Below, in pieces: positions 12,201-27,200 of a stretch of DNA of 64,000 bases; position 1 is the stretch's first letter, and every line of letters starts with the position of its first letter. The notes below the pieces were generated by a model. That model saw only the letters and a list, made by a program, of their open reading frames with translations, searched no databases and was not told where the DNA came from. The DNA comes from Nectonema munidae. Lineage: Eukaryota > Nematomorpha > Nectonematoida > Nectonematidae. The translations under genes and the position numbers were made by a program. The DNA lies in NCBI GenBank assembly GCA_030549495.1, contig JAUIRK010000923.1:186001-250000 (forward strand), in the 5' to 3' direction.

Positions 12201-15200
12201 TTTAAAGAATTTATAGGTAAACTTTTATTCCCCCTAAATATATCAGCTGAGGATAAATTGTAGTTAAAAATACTTGATAAGATTGGTTGAGAAGTCTTTC
12301 ATTTTGTTCTTGTAGTTCTTTCTTATCTTTTTCGCACAATCTCAACTTTTCATGCACGTCTAGAGCATTAGCCGCCCCACTTTTAATCGCAATACCATCT
12401 TCCCTAAATGGAAAAGTGAAAGTGTTTAGCATACCTCCCGCAAAATATGAATATATGCTTGAACATATAATCCTAGAAAATCGAGACAAAGCGAGGTAAA
12501 TGATATGATTTTGGAGGAATCTTTCAAGATAAAAGTAGAAACTTTTAAAGTAGAAAAATTTATCACAAAGAGTTTAGTTAAAAAAAGGATATTTTTACAT
12601 TCTTATTGCTAATGTGAGTTAGAGATTGCGTCCTACTGGCCCATAATATTTTTCCACGACCAATCATATCCATGTCTGTTTTTAAAATATTTACAACCGA
12701 TCGTAATCGGTTAATTTCTCCTATGGTATATTTACTTACTTAATGACTTCTATTTATACATCAATCCTTATTCAATTCACAGAAGAGCCCAGTTCATTTT
12801 CGTTAATTTTTTTAGAAAGAGAGTAAACTATACATCTTCGGAAATGTTAAACCAATGTTACCACTCTTTCAAGGTCTCAATGGTGTTTAAAATTGCGCCT
12901 ATTTCCAGACTTCTCTGCTTCACAGTCTTGCAGCTTCTTGATCACGCCATTCTCTGTTAAGACTTCCTGCAGATGAGCATGTGCATGCTTCACGGACTCA
13001 GCATGTGTGCCTTTGTTCTGAGCCGCCTCTTCGAGTTGAATTTTTGCCACAAAACTTTCAGATGAGGATTGTCCTCTAGGAATTGCTCCAGTGCGAGTTT
13101 ATAAAGTGTCATGTGAGAGTAAATATGTGTACGCAGCGAATGCGTGTTGTGTGCGCATTTGAGAATATGTCTGGTCGTAGCAGAACAAATCAGCTTCGAT
13201 TAGGGGGTCGTCGATTTCCGAGTTTTCAATTGAAGAACCGAGAGCTTTCAATGCAGCTATGACAATTTCAAATAAGGTGTAGGATCAACCAGCGGTATTG
13301 CTTTCTTGTAGAGTCGCATGTCGAATGAAATGAGAGTGAGGTACTTGTCACTAACTGTTAGGTCTTTCCATTTTTGGCTTGCATCATACCCATCAGCACT
13401 TCAAAATTCTAAATTGCTATGATGAAACAAAAGCTAACCTAAAATTCGCATTTTCAGAGAGAATAATAAAAATTGTTTTCTTGACTGACTAGTTACGCTA
13501 ATAACGAGATACCATAATCTGAAGGCCAACCACAACAAAAACAACATCGTCTAAAATCTCTTGTATAATACCTGCAATACAAAAGTTTCTTTCACTAGAG
13601 GCATTCGAAGGAGAAACGTTGCATATTTTATCGCCATTGTAGCAAGCAATGGAGACATAGATATACGAGGTTTCCAAAATCAATGACTCTATTATTTTGT
13701 TCTTCATAAAATTTATAACTGAGATTTACTTTTCAAGTTCTGTACGAAAAGCTTAAATTTCGTATTTTTACAAAACTTGCATTTTAAAATAGAAAACAAA
13801 CAAATATTCTATGATTAGCCGTATCCGCTTGTCTATTTTCTAAAACAAATCTTTCGGGTCGGTATCATAGGCAGAAAATAATTTATAAGAGGTTTGTATT
13901 AAATCTTTCAGGATTATCTTTGCATATGATTCCTTTCACAGTATCGATGGGGAGTACTCAAAACAAGAAAGTAATAATGTGAGTTGCCTACGCCGTTATG
14001 ATCAGTGCAAAATATAGAAATTGTCTTTTTTACTTAATTTAAGTAATGCACAAGAATAAAAATGTATTTCGGGTCATTATATTTATGTATAGGTTAAAAA
14101 CCAAAAATTTATTGCATAGCTTTAATTCCTGCCTACACTTCAAAGTTCTCTCAGGAAGACACTGATATGTATATATGTTACAGTAAGATTGTGAAATTAG
14201 GCATTTCGTGAAATTCCTAAAAATTTTAGGTTTTTCGTGAAATTACTGTTTCACTTAGGGATTTCATGAATTTCCTAAAATTTCTAGGAATTTCGTGAAA
14301 TCACTGAAATAAAGTATCCGTTGTTTCATGAAACCCTCGAAAGTGCTCATTCTGTTGTGTATTCAAATAAAAATTATATTCACATCTCTAACTACGTGAT
14401 TTGATTATACAGTGGAAACTCTCTAAACCAGGGGTTCCCAACCTTTTTTTGCGTGTGGACCCTTTGAGCGATAACCTTATTAACTGTGGACCCCCATGAT
14501 CTATAAGAGAACTGTATATATATATATGCATATTCAAATAGGGAAAACATTTCAATTTTAATTGTGAATTTAAAAAAACGAATATATATATTATATTCAT
14601 AATTTCACATCAAAAGGCTTCCTTGAACAAGATAAACAAAAAATATACGATAATGACTTTCAAATAAAATCCGATATACATTCAGACCTCGATAATCAAA
14701 GCGCCAAGTAGCTAGAGATTACTGTAATCAACTTCATTCAAGCTAAAAATGGAATCATAGATAAAATTCACTATTAATTGTATTGTACAATTAACTTGAC
14801 TCTTATTAGAATAAATATAAATATATTGTGATATCCGTCGCTCAGTCAGTAGTAATTTAACATTTTGGGAAATTGTTATCGTTACTTACATGGTGATTAG
14901 ATAAAAATGAGTAACATGGTCATTAGATGTCCAAACCATATAAAATATTCCTACATCCGATTTTTATTTCACTATTATACACTTTTTAGTATACACATTT
15001 TAGAATATATTGCATAAATAGCTTGTCAATTAAGCGCAAAAAGCAGTGGATGCTGATAACTCATTTGTTATTTGTTTACATATTATTTATTTTTGACAAA
15101 GACATCATGGACCCCTTAGACTTTAAGGAAAGGTGCTATATGCATATGTGTAGAAACAAATTACAATTGATCATTTTATTTTTTTCTTGGTTTTTTCACA

Positions 15201-18200
15201 ATATTCCAGAATATTCAACAGTAAAGGTGTATACTATAATTATAGTACTCATTTCAGTGATTTCACGGAATTCCTAGAAATTTTAGGGAATTCATGAAGT
15301 GCCTAAGTGAAACAGTAATTTCACGAAAAACCTAAAATTTTTAGGAATTTCACAATTTTACCGTAAACATATATATATTTTTTCATTAATCAAAAATGCA
15401 AATGTAGTCAAAATTAAAACGACGTATCAACAAACATTTTCAGTATTAGAAAAATAAAATGCGAAGGAATAAGGAATTTAAGCGCGCCCCCATGATGCAC
15501 TTAGCACTTTTTTTATGTAGTTTACTAGCACTTCCACCCAATCACCCCTTTTAATAACTAAATAGGGCAGTGCATGAAAGCTAAACATATTTTATTCTCA
15601 AGATAATACTTTTATCCTTTATAAGGCATGTGTGGGCAACCTTTGCTCAGATGTGGGCCAGATTATGTTTTCAAAGCCTGGTAAGGGCCAGGACTCTCAG
15701 GAGCTCCAATTATAGATTTACAAAATATGTACGCATACACACACTTATACTTTTATATATTCTAAACATATAAACAATAATTATACTACTGATTTTTTGT
15801 AATTTATCAATCTGACTATCGTTTGCTTTACGTTAGGAAAACAAAAATAGTAAAAGCAAAATTAATTGTTAAAAACAATTTTATGAAACGAACAGCGTAT
15901 TATAACAAGACCTCATTTAATGCGAAATTTGGGCTTCGTGTTTCTTCACCAGTGTCTCAATATTTGGTGAAATACCGAAGGCAGCTAATCTTAGGTTATT
16001 TTCGAGGTGATTACTCCTTCATCTTGTTTTTGGTTTTGCGTATTTCATTTTCGTAAACAGCTGCTCTCATTTATAAGTACTCCCAAAAAGTAGCATTTTT
16101 TAATGCAAAATCTATGATTTTAAGGAAAGCGTTTTTAATCAAAGGTCTCTGGGGCCAGATGAAAAGCCTTCGCTAGCCGGATTTGGCCCGCAGGCCATAG
16201 GCTGCCTATGCATGTTTTAAGGCATATAATTGGGACAGCCGTGGCGCCATAGCTATTAATTGTTTTTTATGGTGAAGGACATAAAAATTTAATCGAAAAC
16301 TTTTATATGTATTGCTCAACGAGACTATTTCTGTCATAACGATTGATCTATCACTGATTTTTGCTATTAAGGCTATTTAACGCTTTGACGACCAGTGTGA
16401 CACCGGTGTACCAAAAAATATCCTTAGAAATTAATCAGCTGGTTATTGAATTAGTTAGTTATTCAAGTATTGAGTTAGTAACATACATTATATGGAATAT
16501 GATAAAAAGTGAACTTCTCAAATATTTTACGACAAAATGGCGGTACTACGGCGAATTCTGTTAGTACCGACAACAAATGACAAATTTACTCTTTGATCAA
16601 GGAACAAATACAAAAATGTGAACCAGTGATTTATGAAAATTAAAAATAATTAACTAACTCTTTATTATTCATCCAACTGTCGTGAGCATCAAATGGGGAA
16701 AGTGGGGGAAAATCGCTTTTCTCGGATAAAAACTTTTTCTCAAACTTCTTAACCAACTTTTCGTGAACTTGAAAGGTGTAGGCCAAGTTGACAACTTCCG
16801 AAATGGCGTGAGTGTTGCGGAACATTTTGGGCAAAACGAGGTTAAAGTGACGCAGAGTGGTGTCAAAATCACAGAGCAGCAATACCGGCTCAGAAACCTT
16901 TATCAACGTGAGGGCCACTCGGTACAAGTGAAGGGAGCCGTCGAGAAGAAAGGTATCGATGATGCGGAAGGAAAAGGGGAGCAGGAATTTCGCGGTGAAG
17001 ATCGTCAGGAACCATGGAGACGCAAACATATGCACCTGTGAAGTGGAAAAGAGAAACAGCTTTAAGCCATGTATGCTCATAGTCTCTTATAGGCTTATAG
17101 TATGCATATGACGCGCACGATTTCTTGATTAACCAGTTAACAAGAAGAATAATCAGACGATACCTAATGTAAAGCAGACGATTTGTATTAAAAATCATTG
17201 ATACGCAAACAATCACTTTTTTATAAAGTCGACTATGGTGGTCCACTCCAGTCGATTACGAGTTAGGCTAGTTTCTTAATAAATTACTTTAAGTCGTGTT
17301 TGCTTTATCTCGAATCAAATGGATTGTGATTTAACCTGACGATTTTGATTAATCTCTATTGAATTCCATTGAAAATTCAAGTAAATCTGCGCTCCTCTAC
17401 AGGAACAATAACCCAGAAGGGGCTAAAGCGACTAAAATTTGACTCATCTTGAATGAGTTGGTTGTAGCATCTGTCTCAACATTAATCCCTTTTTTGTTCT
17501 GGCATCAAATTAGATAAATTAGCGTTAGATTTCAATAAAAGACTTTGTATATTCAGGTTTTGGTAGCAATAAATAACTAATAAAGATTGAGATACAGAAT
17601 TTAGTTGGATTATGATTGATTAGTGATGTTAATCGAAGAAAATTAATTGATTACTGTATCTCATCAAATTTTCGCGCTTTTCTTATGTTCGCGAAATTAG
17701 CGAAAACTACTGATTTTCGAGAATATATTGACCGGTTATGGACATATGTCCACTTTACAAAAAAGCGTTTATCAATGCTTTTTAATACAAATCTTCTGCT
17801 TTACATTAGATATCGTCTGATTATTCTGGTCGATAACCGGTTAATCTGAAACTTTTTTCATAAAATTATATAGAAAATATATGATTGCTATAGAAAAAAA
17901 TACTACGCCAAATTTTTTAACTCGCAAATCAATTTTTTAACTCGCAAATTAGGCTGACTAATTCACCGTAATTCACAGAATAATCCAAACTCATAAAACC
18001 TTCACCAAATTATAATAAATGTACATATATAAATACTTTCAAAGTATTATGATAGAATGACTGGTGTAATCATATCATGTTTTTTTAAAACGACATTGCA
18101 TAACTTTATTTTCTTGTTCTGATACTTGTAATTATGTTCTAATTAAATTGCGTTTGATTTTTTTCGTTTTCTTTACGAACGATTTTTGTGTATACCTATG

Positions 18201-21200
18201 TATATCTATGGAGTCAAAATTTGTCACAAATTAACCATTTAATAGATTGGTTAAAAGATTTTTGACAGTTAAATAAGCGGTTAATGTGAACTTTGTTACA
18301 AGCAAAATTATTTTAAAAATCACGGTTTTATACTAAAAAATAATTTCATCGTTGTCCAATAAAATAAAATAATTTTCCGATTCTTAAATACATCGTAGTA
18401 AATAAACATTCATTGTTAATACGTCAAACATTTATTGGGTTCATTAATCAGGTGATTATTGGTTAAGTTAAAAGTTAATCGGCTCGTTATTGAGTTAGTT
18501 AGTTATTCAGTTAGTGAGCTATACATTAAATGTAGTATGATAAAAATTGAACTTCTTAAATATTTTACTGCAAAATGCCACAGCGAATTCTGCAAGTACC
18601 GACAATAATACATGCAAAACAAAAATGATTTTAAATTATGAGTGATTGAAATATATCCTCAATTTTGAAATTTCGACTTTGTGTTGCAAGCAAAAAGTTT
18701 GAGATCTATTTTCTTCAACATAATTTATTTAAATGTTCTATTGGTTTGTATTTGTAGTTTAGTGTCTTTGTTGCATTGTCTTCAAAAAAAATGTCTAATT
18801 ATTGTCTATAACCTTGTTATCTAAAATAATGCGATTCATAAACTCAAGTTATCCTAATTTTTTTCGCAAAGGTAATTATTGGTTTAAAATTTTTTTCCTA
18901 AAAACTCTCTACGCGTATTTTTTTTGTTTTTGCAACGCTGCACACTAAAAAAAAGTGTCTATGCATTTATTTTTTAACCCAACATATATGAATATAACTA
19001 TTTATGAAATCGGAGTCCGAGTCGCAATTCTCAAAAGGTGCGACTCCACCGACTTCTACTCAACAACCCTGACCACCACCCATCAACATTGATCCATCAT
19101 CAATTCCTGCAGCAACTTTGATAAAAGAAAAAAAAACAGAAATAAAACTTTTGATGACTTTGAGGGTGAAAATGAACTCAAAAGTTCAGAGTTTGTAGCA
19201 GATGACGAAATCAACTCTGATGGATGGATTTTTGAAGTGTTCAATTTGTAGTAGTATTTTTGTCATAAAACCGACTTTTATTTACCCAAAATGACTGTTA
19301 TTTATTCGGAAGGAGAGAAATAAAGGGGATGTTTAAAATTTAAAAAATTCAGCAAGAGATCCACATCAGGCCTAAGAGATTCTATGCAAGTTGCTTAATT
19401 TTTGACCTGATTTGAGGTTTGAACCCTTAGCAACTGTTAGACTTGATTGCCGTTCAGTTAAAAAGTATGTCTAGCACATCTACTAGAATAATTTGGAGGC
19501 GTTAATGATTTATTGTTTAGAATTTCAAGTTGATTTTCACGGCCTCCGGTTAGAATACCACCATTCCTATTTACTTTTCCTCTGTCTATTGTGGTCAATT
19601 AGACTTGTCTCTAGATCTAGAGCACAAGGGGCAAATAAGGACTCAAATTCTTAAAACTGATCATCAAAATCCATAGAGAATGACATTAACGGGTTAACGA
19701 GCAGAGTTGACTATAGTCGACTTTATAAATATATGATCGTCTGCTTTTATGAACTTTTTTAATACAAATCATCTGCTTTACAATAGATATCGTCAAATTA
19801 TTGTGGTCGTTAACGGGATTACAGCTTGAAGTCATCAAAGTACGCGTTTCATAAAATAATATGCCTCAGTGAAAAACTTCTATCATTCATGTAATAGAGA
19901 GATTCGCGGAGGAATAAAGAAAGTCCAGTGAGTGGAGGGGGATGGGAGAGGTCTCCTCTTTCTGTTCATCCTTCACCCACCCCTTTATAGACGGGTAAGA
20001 GTTTAACCCATTTACGACCAATGTTCCTATTTAAGAACATAAGTAATTTCATCTTCGTCTGCTTTTTTCAATGATTTTGAATATAAACGGTTTTTTATAT
20101 GTTGTTTGGTGGTTAAAGGGTAAGTTAACACATAATTAGAAAAACAAAATTAAATGCACTACTTGAATACCAATGTTAGCAAAGTGTTGGGAGAGTCTTG
20201 GAAAGAATTCTGCAATCAAGTGCTGGAGAACGAAAAATCTGGATTGCAGGCCAAGAAAGGAGCGCTTGTAGAGTTGGCGCAAGTCATACTTCTTCATTAT
20301 GCTGACGAGTAGAGAAAAGGCTTGCTCTTCCGGCATATGCAGAAGTAGGGAGGCAGCGAGAAAAGATATTCCCTGACAGTATCCTAAAAAGAGAGTTAGA
20401 GTCTTGCAAAGATTACAAGACAGACGTTCATTATTGACCAATCGTCATCTGTAGTTAGTTAATTGTTTAGTTAGTAATAATTACTAACTTATAAGCAGGG
20501 CGAGGAAAAATTGACCCAAAAAATTGGAAAAAATTGACTTTTATTGAGAGAAAAAATTGACTTTATTGACTTTTTAAAGATTTTATTGAATTGAACAACT
20601 ATGAACACTTTAGAGAAAGTATTGAAAATTATTTCAAAGAATCCATGATTTTGTAATAAAACAACATAAAATTAATGACATTTTCTGATTTAAAATTCGA
20701 CCATTTTCTAGCAGTTTTTTCAGTTTAGATAAAGATCGTTCTACTTCTAAAGTTAAAACTTGACAATTTTGTTATTTGGGATAAGTACTGGTAGAGATTT
20801 GAGAGTTTTCCATATTCATGATTTTATTGATTTCATTTTATTTGAATCTATTTTCAAGATAACTTTTAACCCATTTACGACCAATGTTCCTATTTTGAAA
20901 CATAAGTAATTTCATCTTCGTCTGCTTTTTTCAATGACTTTGAGTATAAATCGTCTGCGTTTTTTTAGATATCGTCTGCTTTGCTTGGTCTTAAATGGGT
21001 TAACGCCACATTCGTCTTAAATGAAATAATGTTGAAGAAACAAGTAAAGGCATCTTCGACTGAAAAGTCTCTATGTTGACTTTTTCCGACTAAATCAATG
21101 AATCGTGAATATTCTCTAATTATTGTTAACAAGTTTTGTCACAGATTTTCTTTTTTAACAATTTCTTGATATTTGGCAATAAAATTCCATCATCTTCATC

Positions 21201-24200
21201 ATTAATTTCTACACTGCTGGAAGATTTTAATGAAAATATTTTGCTGCTTGCAACCAATTTGTCAACTTAATTACAATTGGAACTGAAGTGTTGCCGATAG
21301 GTTTGAAAAGAGAACGTCTTTTTCAATTACTAATTTTGAATGATTTAATGCTGGTAATCTACAATTTTGCAGGATAACTTAACTTTTAAGTTAAACTTGT
21401 GTAAAAGATGTGAAAACATGCAATGATAAAAAGTTTGGGAATAAAATTAGGCACATTGAATCAAAAAGTGTTAAATATAAAAATTGACTTTATTGACCTA
21501 AACTCGAAAAATTGACTTTGATTGACTTAAAAATTTGAAATTAGTTCAAAATTTTTTAGACTAAACAAGTAAAGATCTTCTTCAAAGAGTTTTTGTTAAA
21601 CGGAAATAAAAGTTGACTTTATTGACTTTTACTCTCCCTGCTTATAAGTTTATACTAGTTATTAAAGTTAGTAAAATCTTGTTTTGTTGTCGATAAATCT
21701 TTTTGGTTGCAACAAAATATCGCGACTTTTGGCATTAGTCCTGATGCAGCATGTGAAATATCAAGGTCATCAAGAGAACGAGCAACCAGATAAGATTTTT
21801 CCTATTTAACCTATCCAAAAACTAGGTCCCTGGGGCTTGAAAAATACTCTACTAATCTGATCAAACAAATAAATCGCAGACTCGACATTTTTAAAGGTCT
21901 TTCCATTAAAGTTTGATACTACATTCAAACGTTACATAAAAAGAAATAAGAAGCATCGACTAATGATGAACATCTGTATTCAATTAAAAAAAATAAAGTA
22001 TATCACAGATGGGACTTATCAAAACTTGATGAATTAAGAAAGACATTTCGGAATGAAGTAAAGAATTTGGGGAAAATTAAATGATGAAAGGAGCAGAAAA
22101 TTTACTTAGAAAATAATAAGCTAAAGAAAAACATGATTTCTTTGGTATGAAAGTCAAAGAAACCTCAATCTCGGATGATTAAGTTTGATGCAAATTGTTC
22201 ACTGATCATTTCGACAAAAACTTCTATTCAAACTATGACCTGACTGCATATGATAATATACTCGAGGAGAAACATTCTTCTTTTTCCCTGAAAAGTAGTA
22301 TATCTGAATGATGTTCTTTTGTCTTTTAAAAGCTTGAAAAGTAGTGAGAGAAGATTTTTTGGATGGTCACTTGACGATTTGACAAAAGTGCAAGCCCACA
22401 TACACTTTGCATTAACGATAGCGTTCAACTCTTGCACCACGCAGAATGCTGAAAAACTACACTCCCATAACCACTGTGAACAGTCAGCTCTATTTCTAAG
22501 ATTTGTGAAAATATTATTTATGTACAAATAAATTATTTCACATTTAATCATGTTTTCTCTCTCTTTCAATTCGGTTTCAGAAAGCACTATCCTACCGAAA
22601 TATTGCATACCTAGTTCATCAATAGCGCCATTGATTTATTAGAGAATAAGATATTTCCTGAATCAAGCATTTGATTCAACTTCCCATAGTCAATTACTGT
22701 GGAAACTTAAAGGCTACGGATTCTCCGTAAAAACTATAGTCTTTGAATCCTATTTCAAAAATAGGTATCAATCAGTCTTCATTAAAAGCTGTTTTTCAAA
22801 TAAAAGGAAAGTCTCATCAGGTGTACCGCAATGTTCAATTCTTGCTCTGCTTTTCATCAACATCTACAATCTACTTCAATGATGTTTTCAATGCAATACC
22901 AAATGTTAAAGTTTTACATCTATGAGGATGATATTACAGCTTTTTTTCTAAAAAATACTTTAATGAAACCTTTTTACAAGATCATAAATTGGTTTGTTAT
23001 TATTGGGTTGACTATAAATTCTAAAAAATCTAACTATATGATTTCGATGCATCCTTTAAAAAATTTGGTTTTCGAAAAGTTTTGAAATTTAATTTATTGA
23101 GCCCTATCTTTGGCTTTTGGTAACTGAAATATTTTCCTATTCTCTCTTTCTAGAATTTACCTTTAATAAAAATTTAATTCAAAAGTTATTAATGATCAAT
23201 AACAATCTAACTTTTGGCTTTGGCTTTTGGTAACTGAAATATTTTCCTATTCTCTCTTTCTAGAATTTACCTTTAATAAAAATTTAATTCAAAAGTTATT
23301 AATGATCAATAACAATCTAACTTGGTTTGATCACATATCACATATTTCTCATTAACTAATTAATATTAGCAGTACCCCGAAACAAGCTAAACAATTATTG
23401 TTAGTGAAAACAATGCTTACAACTTTACAAAAGCATTTTCCTTTTTAATTGGGATCACACAAAAGATGCAACTTTATTTTTGGTTCAAAAAATGATTTTC
23501 AGAGCTATCCTTGACTGCTCCTTTGTCTTGCACACAATCATCTCTTTCTTAATGACTCAATCTTAAAATTTAAGGATATATACAAAGTTAGACACGAGTA
23601 CACTCTACAAATAAGTGTACTCCTTGCTTCCGACTATTTTTAACCAGTTCATCTCCTTCAATTGTGAAAAAAAACAGAACATCACAGAGATTTACACATG
23701 AAATGATTCTACCGTTATATTCTTGCTTATACTATTTTTTTTCCTTCCAAAACTAAAAAATGTCGACTTCTTGAAACTTCATTGATTAAAATTATTAATG
23801 ACTAAATTGAACAACTCAAATGATGAAGACTGGTCTTGTAGCTTATGTTTAAAGAAAAAGTGTAAGGATCACTTTGTTTTTGGGAGTGTTATGACTGTAA
23901 GAAATAGTTTTGCCTACAGTGTCATGATTTGCCTTCAAATTTGTTTTCTTCTTTCGACAATTTTTTCAATTATGGAATGCGCTGGGTTTGCAAGATATGC
24001 CTTAGTGTGGTAGAAGCCGGACGTACTTTTAAAGTTCTTTTTGTACGGGCTTGTAAAAACAAGGATAAAAAGTTAATAGTTTTTACTGCTTGTAGTAAAG
24101 TTTATAAAGTTTTTAAGGCCAGCAAATTCCAACTATATTTTGACTTGTCTTGTGTTGATATTTACCCATATTTTATGATAAAACAATGTCCTAACTGCTG

Positions 24201-27200
24201 TTCGTGTTCGGTCACACCACGTCTAATTGTAAAAACGGAAGTATATGTAGATATTGTTCAGAGTCTCACAATGGCAATATATGTGATAAAAGTGACTCAA
24301 ATAATCTGAAATAATAATGCTACTAACTAAATATGATAATGCTTCGTTTGATCACTCAGCCTTGAGTTGTAATTGTCCTCAAGTTCAAAGGGAGCTTTTA
24401 AATGTTAAAAATCTTACTTCCTATGATTCGGATGATGGCTAGTCACATGCAACCCGAGTCTTTCAAATTTTCCAATGATTTTGAAGCAAACAATTTGAAG
24501 CGTAAGTAAGGTTGGTTAGGTACTGGGTTTCGATAACTCAAGGTCTTGGATTCGATCCCGCATCAAGCCTACTTTCTCATGGTTAGATATAAGCGGCGCA
24601 AAGTGTGCCCTATCGATGAAAACACCACAAACAAAAAATTTACCTATTTCTGGATCGAATAGAGCGAATGCTTTGCTGACATTGAACAAGCTTAATTGAC
24701 CTTGACAGCCTTTATCTTTGAAGAAGTTATGTTGTGGGAAAATGCGAGTAATGTCTCGACGAATGGTGTCATCAAAGTCGCACGCTTGAACTATCAAAGA
24801 GGGATACGATTCAACAAAGGAAACTTCGTCAATGTAGCTCAGAGCCAACAACTGCCAAACTTCGCCTCTCAACGCGTCAGGAACGCCCAGTCGACATAAT
24901 CGTTGCAACTTCAAATAGATGACAAGGTTGACTAAAAATCAAGTCACTTGAACTTGAAATGCTATATAAAAGTGTAAAAAACAAAAATGTTATGAGAAAA
25001 TTAGAATTTAAAGTGTTTTTTAAGAAAAAAAGTTTTCAAATCTTGTGTAGTTTCTTTGTAGTTTTAAGTTAAAAAAAAGACAAGCTTAAAATGAAAAGGG
25101 ACGAACTTAAATTGAAAAAAGACGAAATAAAATAAAAGTACTATATATCGGCCAATTTGCTTATCAGTGCAACGCTAATTTGAATAGCAAATATGAAGGA
25201 AAATTTGAAAAATCCTTTAAGATCCAGAATTATGAAGACGAATAATCTGCTTTCTTTTCAATCGAAATGTATGCATTTAAAGCAGACACATTTCATTTCT
25301 TGGGACACTGTGTACTACTAGTCCTCAAAGGATTAAGGAATATTATTTTCCTCTTGAATCCCCGAATTAGAAAGCAGAACTCTTTCAACACTAACTTGAG
25401 TAGTTGGTAACGCAATGCAAGAACAAATTTCTGGAGTCACTAGCCATTTTTTTTAACTGATTCTAATTCTCGAAACCGATTTCCCATTTTTGGCTTTTGG
25501 TAACTGAAATATTTTCCTATTCTCTCTTTCTAGAATTTACCTTTAATAAAAATTAAATTAGAAAAGAAATAAAGGGCATACTTCTGAAGATTTATTCAAG
25601 GGTTGAAGTCTCCACTCATTCAAAACTTCGTTCCATTTTCTCAATTCATCGGTTGAACAGTCCTTATCCACGAAACCCATTCCGCTCATCACATAATCTT
25701 CTTCATCATCTAGCTCATCGTCAATGCCATCATCACTTTTTACTCCATCTTTGTTATATGTGTTGATGGAAGTAATTTGATCGAGTTTTTCATAAATGCC
25801 ATCATTTAACAAATGTTCACCTTCTTTCCCAAACAAAAGTTGGGATTTTTTCCTCAACTCTGAAAGCCGCTTAACAGACTTAACTTGTGAATATTCTTGT
25901 TCAGAAGTAGAACTTAAAGTAAAAAGGAAATATAACGTGGTAAAAATGAAATAATGCTTGCCAATTTATACATTTAATCTTCAAGAACCATGTATTTCTG
26001 AATACAAATTATACTGCTGGTGTTAATTTGGTTAATACAACTAGAATCGCAGATAATATTAATAATAAACAACTTCAAAAATATCAGTATTATTATCAGT
26101 TGCAAAAAAATAGAGTCAATGACACTTTGTTTGTTTGTTCAAATTAATTACAATGTTATTATTTAAAAAATACAAACTCAAAGAAAAAAATAGCTAATTA
26201 ACTTTTCATTTTTCTTTTTTTTTCATTTTAAGCGATATTTTGATATTGCCTGTGATTATTATTATTACTAGACGGTCCCTGTGTTTGGTCTCTCGCTTCG
26301 CTCGAGACCTGTTTGGATTCTAGGCATCTCAAAAAGATTGCACGCCACGCGTGATTCTTGGACGTGTGACAGATCATTGGTACCGCGTGTGATTCTAGGA
26401 CGTGTGAAAGATCATTGGTACCGCGTGATTCTAGGTCCAGTTAAAGATCATTGGTACAGCGTGATTCTAGGACGTGTGAAAGATCATTGGTACCGTGTGA
26501 TTCTATTCTAGGACGTGTGACAGATCATTGATACCGCGTGATCCTAGGTCCAGTTAAAGATCATTGGTACCGCGTAATTCTAGGTCCAGTTAAATATCAT
26601 TGGTACCGCGTAATTCTAGGTCCAGTTAAATATCATTGGTACCGCGTGATCCTAGGTCCTGTGAAAGATCATTGGTACCGCGTGATTCTAGGTCCAGTTA
26701 AAGATCATTGGTACCGCGTGATCCTAGGTCGAGTTAAAGATCATTGGTACCGCGTGATCCTAGGTCCTGTGAAAGATCATTGGTACCGCGTGATCCTAGG
26801 TCCTGTGAAAGATCATTTGTACCGCGTGATTCTAGGTCCAGTTACCGCGTGATCCTAGGTCCTGTGAAAGATCATTGGTACCGCGTGATTCTAGGTCCAG
26901 TTAAAGATCATTAGTACCGCGTGATCCTAGGTCCTGTGAAAGATCATTGGTACCGCGTGATCTTAGGTCCAGTTATCGCGTGATCCTAGGTCCTGTGAAA
27001 GATCATTAGTACCGTGTGATTCTAGATCCAGTTAAAGATCATTGGTACCGCGTGATTCTAGGACGTGTGACAGATCATTGGTACTGTGATTCTAGGACGT
27101 GTGACAGATCATTGGTACCGCGTGATCCTAGGTCCTGTGAAAGATCATTGGTACCGCGTGATCTTAGGTCCTGTGAAAGATCATTGGTATCGCGTGATTC

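Noticed and set aside
16763-17041. 92-codon plus-strand frame
   Set aside because: Shadow of RabGAP1 exon 10 on the opposite strand.
24696-24899. 67-codon plus-strand frame
   Set aside because: Shadow of RabGAP1 exon 8.
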